In this document: positions 13,791 to 17,344 of the stretch, piece after piece | How positions within the stretch are numbered: the first letter of the stretch is position 1 | Layout: every line of letters starts with the position of its first letter | Source of the DNA: an uncultured Clostridia bacterium | GTDB taxonomy: Bacteria > Bacillota > Clostridia > Christensenellales > Borkfalkiaceae | Assembly: GCA_947628555.1 (NCBI GenBank) | Contig: CANRAI010000014.1 | Location: forward strand, 1-17,344 | DNA: 17,344 nucleotides | Direction of reading: 5' to 3' | The notes under the pieces: generated by a model | The model's database searches: none | What the model saw: only the letters and a program-made list of their open reading frames with translations | Told to the model about the DNA's origin: nothing | Position numbers and translations under genes: made by a program

Positions 13791-15860
13791 TGAATTTTTA
13801 ACCGAAAAATTTCCGTCTTGTATTATGAGTCTTATATCTCCGCAGTCGTAAACGTTCAGTTCGCCGCAGCGGTTGTTGAAATAAATTTCAGCTTTGCAGT
13901 TTATAAACACGTTTTGCGTATCGGAAATCAGAATGTCGCAGTCGGGCAAGGCGAAATGCCCGTCGGAACATATGCCCATAGTTACGCCGCCCGCTTCGGC
14001 GAACAGCGTACTGTCGTCGAAGAATCTGAAATTCACTCCGCAGACTGTAAAGCGGCTTTCATATTTCAGCGGCGTTTCGTAGGGCTGAATATCAGTTTCC
14101 CTATCGTTCAGATAAATTTCACCGCACTCTATTTCGAGTTTGCCGTATGCATAAGCCGCGTTGTCTCCCACCAAAACAAGCGCGTCTATGCCGTTGCAGT
14201 AGTTCCTGTTCAACATTCCGTCAAGACGGGAAACGTTGGCGTTGTCCGTAACGATTAGAACTGTGCCTGCGGATGATTTTAAAAGTATTTCGCCCCCTAC
14301 TCGGTAAGACGAAACCGTCACGGCGAACCCTGCGAAAGGATAGCTGTACATTATAAGCACATATCCGGTCAGAATAACCGCCGTTCCGACGGCGGCGATT
14401 ATCCGCGCCAAGAGTTTCAAATTCAGTTTGTCGCCGAGCGCAAGCGCGCCCAAAAAGTATATGGGAACGAATAATCCCGCGCCGAAACCGCTTATCAACG
14501 CCTTTTCGAAGCCGGCGCCGAGAAAAACGGACATAAAAAATTCAAGCGGGAGTGCGGCGTACGGCATTAAAAAGGGAGCAAGCGGCGGCGCCGCCGCGCA
14601 CACCAGCGTGGATACGAACAGTACGACGTAAATTACCGAAAGCAATGGCACGACGACGATGTTTAGCAAAATTCCCGCCCCGCTGAGATATCCGAAGCTT
14701 GCAAGCATAACGGGCGAAGTTGTAATCTGCGCCCCAAAAGAAATTCCCGCGGCTTCGGAAATTTTCTTTGGGATTTTTATTTTCGAAAGCTTTTTGGAGA
14801 TAATGCGGGAAAAGATGAAAATTCCCGCCGTAGCGCAGACGGAAAGCTGAAATCCTACCGAAAACAGGCTTAAAGGCTTAAAAAGAAGTATTGCGACAAC
14901 GGCAAAGGAAAGGGAATTCAATCCGTCGTACTTTTGCATTAAAATTTTCGAAAGCACGGAGGCGGCGCACATTACGGCGGCCCGCACAGAGGAGAGGGTG
15001 AAGCCGCACACAGCCGAATAGAAAAAAACCGTTCCCAAACAGATTACCGCAGATACGTACTTGTTCAGGCGCAGTTTTTTGCATAAAAATGAAGCTATTC
15101 CGAATAAAATCCCTATATGCAGACCCGAAACGGCGAATATGTGCGCTATTCCGCCGTATCTGAAACTTTCAAGCGATTGCTCCTCGAAGTATTCGGTATT
15201 CCCCGTCAGCATGGCAAAGGTTACGGCGGCAGTTTCCTCGCTTAAATTATTGAAAAGCGTCCTTTGGATAGCTCCGCGTACCGACCCTAACAATGAAAAT
15301 CCGTATGTAGATTGAAGCCCGCCATTTACCGAAACTCCGTATTTTACGCCTTCCAAAGCGCGGTAACTTATTTTGCCGTACTCGAATGGCTCGGAAATCT
15401 GCGGTTCGCCGTAAATTTTTACGGTGTAGCCGACTTCGAAAATTTCGCCGTAACCATCCGAAAGATACACGTACAGCCTGCCGCTGATTTTCTTTCCGTC
15501 TGCGGTTAGATTGTCAACGATTGCATATTCGCCTCGGTTTGTTATGCCTTTTTCTATTACTTTTCCGCTAAGCTCGTAAGTTTCACCCGGCGTTATTTCG
15601 GACGAAGCAAAGCTTTTTATTACAGAAAAACAGTCGATTGCCCCTATGGTGAAAGCCAAAATGGCGGCAAGAAAAATAACGGCGGCCTTATTTATTCTGC
15701 GCTTAAAAATCGACGCCGCGCAAACGACTGCGGCGGGCGCCGCGGCAAGGATAAGCCACAAGCCGCTTATGCCGAAAAAGCGCATAATCGCCCCGGCGGC
15801 AATCCCCGCGCACATTGAAAGAGCAAATATTACGGGCGGACGGACGTTGAATTTCCTCAT
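13773..15860 (-). CDS. comEC: ComEC/Rec2-family DNA-uptake channel protein with degenerate C-terminal domain
   Basis: This 695-residue polytopic membrane protein resembles ComEC, the channel that takes up single-stranded DNA in transformation. Three N-terminal helices lie at about 8-80, followed by a soluble OB-like DUF4131 region (90-190). The competence domain with many helices runs to about 510, with the hallmark AVSGLHIGIL at 243-252. The C-terminal part (about 515-695) aligns in outline with the usual metallo-beta-lactamase domain, but the expected DVGQGD reads YRVGGE and the expected HxHxDH region near 565 reads GDNAAY, so metal ligands are missing. No ribosome binding site is visible before the ATG at 15860. 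The last codons form one arm of the terminator. Transport may remain without nuclease activity. Confidence 0.9.
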   Translation of the reverse strand: MRKFNVRPPVIFALSMCAGIAAGAIMRFFGISGLWLILAAAPAAVVCAASIFKRRINKAAVIFLAAILAFTIGAIDCFSVIKSFASSEITPGETYELSGKVIEKGITNRGEYAIVDNLTADGKKISGRLYVYLSDGYGEIFEVGYTVKIYGEPQISEPFEYGKISYRALEGVKYGVSVNGGLQSTYGFSLLGSVRGAIQRTLFNNLSEETAAVTFAMLTGNTEYFEEQSLESFRYGGIAHIFAVSGLHIGILFGIASFLCKKLRLNKYVSAVICLGTVFFYSAVCGFTLSSVRAAVMCAASVLSKILMQKYDGLNSLSFAVVAILLFKPLSLFSVGFQLSVCATAGIFIFSRIISKKLSKIKIPKKISEAAGISFGAQITTSPVMLASFGYLSGAGILLNIVVVPLLSVIYVVLFVSTLVCAAAPPLAPFLMPYAALPLEFFMSVFLGAGFEKALISGFGAGLFVPIYFLGALALGDKLNLKLLARIIAAVGTAVILTGYVLIMYSYPFAGFAVTVSSYRVGGEILLKSSAGTVLIVTDNANVSRLDGMLNRNYCNGIDALVLVGDNAAYAYGKLEIECGEIYLNDRETDIQPYETPLKYESRFTVCGVNFRFFDDSTLFAEAGGVTMGICSDGHFALPDCDILISDTQNVFINCKAEIYFNNRCGELNVYDCGDIRLIIQDGNFSVKNSIPPRR

Positions 15861-15923
15861 ACAGTAAATCTAACACATTTCGGCGGATTTTGTATCGTTT
15901 TTAAGAAAAATTTTTTTAATGCG

Positions 15924-15953
15924 TTGACAGCCCGCCTAAAAATCTGCTATATT
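15924..15953 (+). promoter_or_regulatory. Sigma-A promoter of the patB gene
   Basis: Perfect TTGACA (15924-15929), 18 bp, TATATT (15948-15953). Transcription would start near 15960 and leave a leader of about 85 bases. Confidence 0.78.
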
Positions 15954-15960
15954 ATCTTAC

Positions 15961-16018
15961 GGCGTTCGGCGAAGAGCCGCCGTTTTCGAAAACCTGATAT
16001 GTCCGCAAACTTAGCGGA
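15961..16018 (+). promoter_or_regulatory. Leader with three short inverted repeats before patB
   Basis: Inverted repeats in order are CGGC/GCCG (15967-15979), the 12-bp palindrome GTTTTCGAAAAC (15982-15993) and TCCGC/GCGGA (16002-16018). They lie between the promoter and the ribosome binding site. No known riboswitch or T-box motif was recognised; they may be simple secondary structure or a regulator site. Confidence 0.3.
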
Positions 16019-16046
16019 AATTAAAATTAACGGAGCAAGTGCAAAA

Positions 16047-17225
16047 ATGAAATACGATTTCGACAAACCTGTTGACAGGCGCAATACAAACTGTCTTAAA
16101 TACGATTTCAAAGCGGAAAACGGCAAATCGGACGACGTGCTTCCGCTTTGGATAGCGGATATGGACATAAGCGCGCCGTCGGAGGTTATAGAATCGATTA
16201 AAAACAGGGCGGAGCACGGAATTTTCGGCTATTCGATGCCCAAAAGGGATTACTTTGAAGTCATTGCACGATGGTTCGAAAAACGCCACGGTTGGGCGGC
16301 GGACCCCGATAAATTCATTTGCACGCCCGGGGTCGTATTCGCTATAAGCACGCTTATACGCGCGCTGACGGAAGAGGGCGACGCCGTTATGCTCTGCCAG
16401 CCCGTATATTATCCCTTTGAAACTGCGGTCACCAACAATAGCAGAAAGCTTGTCGTAAGCGAATTGAAAAATACGGACGGCTTTTATACGGTCGATTTCG
16501 CGGATTTCGAAAGTAAAATCGCGGAAAATAAGGTAAAGGCGTTCATTCTGTGCAGTCCGCACAATCCGGTAGGCAGGGTATGGACGTTTGAAGAACTTGA
16601 AAGAATGGGCGAAATCTGCCATAGATATGGCGTTTTCGTCATTTCGGACGAAATTCACGCAGATTTTACATTCGGAAATTTCCGTCACACGGTTTTCCCC
16701 ACGGTTAACAAAAAATTCGAAGCAAGCTGCGCTGTGTGCACTTCGCCCTCGAAATCTTTTAATCTCGCGGGGATGCAGATTTCCAACATTTACATCCCCG
16801 ACCCGTCGGTCAGAAAGAAATTCGAATCCGAACTCGATAAAATCGGCTATTGGGAACCGAATATTTTAGGCGTGACCGCTTGCAGGGCGGCGTATGCTTA
16901 CGGCGGACAGTGGCTTGACGAATTGAAAGTTTATCTTGAAGGCAATCTTGACTTTTTAAGAAAGTATCTTGCGGAAAATATTCCCGAAATAAAGCTTGTA
17001 GAGCCTCAGGGGACATATCTTGCATGGCTGGATTTCCGCGCGTTGAAGCTCGGCGATAAAGAGTTGCAGAAATTTATAGAGGAAAAGGCTAAGCTATGGC
17101 TGGACGAGGGATATGTGTTCGGAAAAGGCGGAAGCGGGTTTGAAAGAATAAATCTCGCCTGCCCGAGGGCGACGCTTAAAGAAGCGCTCGGCAGGCTGAA
17201 AACTGCTATAAAGACTTTGAAATAA
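16047..17225 (+). CDS. patB: PatB/MalY-type PLP-dependent C-S lyase (cystathionine beta-lyase family aminotransferase fold)
   Basis: This is a 392-residue fold-type I PLP enzyme. The N-terminus KYDFDKPVDRRNTNCLKYD and LPLWIADMD are typical of MalY/PatB, which cleave cystathionine or cysteine-like thioethers to pyruvate, ammonia and a thiol. PLP-site residues are Asn173 (SPHNPVGR), Asp201 (VISDEIHADF) and the Schiff-base Lys236 (TSPSKSFNLAG). The start at 16047 was chosen because of GGAG 11 bases upstream and because homologues begin with this sequence; the frame extends back to the promoter without a ribosome binding site. It has its own TTGACA promoter. Exact substrate (cystathionine, cysteine or another sulfur compound) is not decidable from sequence. 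Confidence 0.92.
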   Translation: MKYDFDKPVDRRNTNCLKYDFKAENGKSDDVLPLWIADMDISAPSEVIESIKNRAEHGIFGYSMPKRDYFEVIARWFEKRHGWAADPDKFICTPGVVFAISTLIRALTEEGDAVMLCQPVYYPFETAVTNNSRKLVVSELKNTDGFYTVDFADFESKIAENKVKAFILCSPHNPVGRVWTFEELERMGEICHRYGVFVISDEIHADFTFGNFRHTVFPTVNKKFEASCAVCTSPSKSFNLAGMQISNIYIPDPSVRKKFESELDKIGYWEPNILGVTACRAAYAYGGQWLDELKVYLEGNLDFLRKYLAENIPEIKLVEPQGTYLAWLDFRALKLGDKELQKFIEEKAKLWLDEGYVFGKGGSGFERINLACPRATLKEALGRLKTAIKTLK

Positions 17226-17248
17226 TATCGGCGTAGCACAAAAAACGC

Positions 17249-17277
17249 TTGATTTTTGGCTTTCGCTGTTATATAAT
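17249..17277 (+). promoter_or_regulatory. Sigma-A promoter of tRNA-Leu
   Basis: TTGATT (17249-17254), 17 bp, TATAAT (17272-17277). The -10 box ends 11 bases before the tRNA, so transcription begins only a few bases upstream of the mature 5' end. Confidence 0.85.
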
Positions 17278-17288
17278 TACAGAGCAAC

Positions 17289-17344
17289 GCCGCTGTGGTG
17301 GAATTGGCAGACGCGCTGGACTCAAAATCCAGTGGTAGCGATAC
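17289..17344 (+). tRNA. tRNA-Leu (anticodon CAA), 5' part, cut by the window edge
   Basis: The sequence opens with acceptor strand GCCGCTG, a D-arm region TGGTGGAATTGGCAGACGC, and anticodon stem CTGGA/TCCAG around CTCAAAA, giving CAA (reads UUG). The variable arm begins (TGGTAGCGATAC) and the T arm and 3' acceptor lie beyond the window. The opening and D arm are characteristic of bacterial tRNA-Leu. Confidence 0.93.

Noticed and set aside
15924..16046. Longer N-terminus for PatB
   Set aside because: The frame begins within the promoter -35 box, the internal ATG at 15999 lacks a ribosome binding site, and the family N-terminus starts at 16047.
16011..16688. 225-codon minus-strand frame inside patB
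   Set aside because: It is antisense to a clear PLP enzyme gene and no family features are visible.

Overview
The window looks like a piece of a Clostridia-type (Firmicutes) chromosome. This is inferred from AGGAGG-like ribosome binding sites, several near-consensus sigma-A promoters (TTGACT/TTGATT, 17 bp, TATAAT), a DnaD-family replication protein, and a ywlC-ywlE-ywlF-like gene order. It is mostly conserved housekeeping DNA with one small accessory stretch. Genus cannot be read from the sequence.

Left part (1-1920, minus strand). A partial DegV-family gene runs off the left edge. It is followed by a two-gene operon of threonine ammonia-lyase (ilvA) and RidA, the enzyme that removes the reactive enamine/imine that IlvA releases. 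Both units have a clear promoter.

Accessory part (about 1920-4140). A gene-poor stretch of about 740 bases holds a 19-bp GC-rich hairpin and a strongly purine-biased tract. Next come a promoter, a small two-helix membrane protein and a small HTH-like protein. Beyond them lies a 10-bp direct repeat just past the 3' end of tRNA-Ser(CGA), a layout that resembles the decayed edge of an integrated element. On the other side of the tRNA, a 67-residue XRE regulator is divergent from a 35-residue zinc-ribbon microprotein. A perfect palindrome fills the microprotein promoter and is the likely operator.

Replication and protein-processing part (4134-13790). A minus-strand DnaD-like protein with a DnaC/DnaI-like four-cysteine tail is divergent from a long, tightly packed plus-strand series: an alpha/beta-hydrolase-like protein without a nucleophilic serine, signal peptidase I, oligoendopeptidase F, replicative helicase DnaB, threonylcarbamoyl-AMP synthase (Sua5/TsaC), a YwlE-like protein-arginine phosphatase, and ribose-5-phosphate isomerase B. 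Gaps between the genes run from overlaps to 56 bp, which suggests one or a few polycistronic transcripts. A two-way hairpin terminator closes the series.

Right part (13773-17344). A ComEC-type DNA-uptake channel (minus strand) has a recognisable but motif-less metallo-beta-lactamase-like tail. A PatB/MalY-type PLP C-S lyase (plus strand) follows with its own TTGACA promoter, then the 5' part of tRNA-Leu(CAA) behind a near-perfect promoter. No CRISPR array, transposase, integrase or rRNA was seen.
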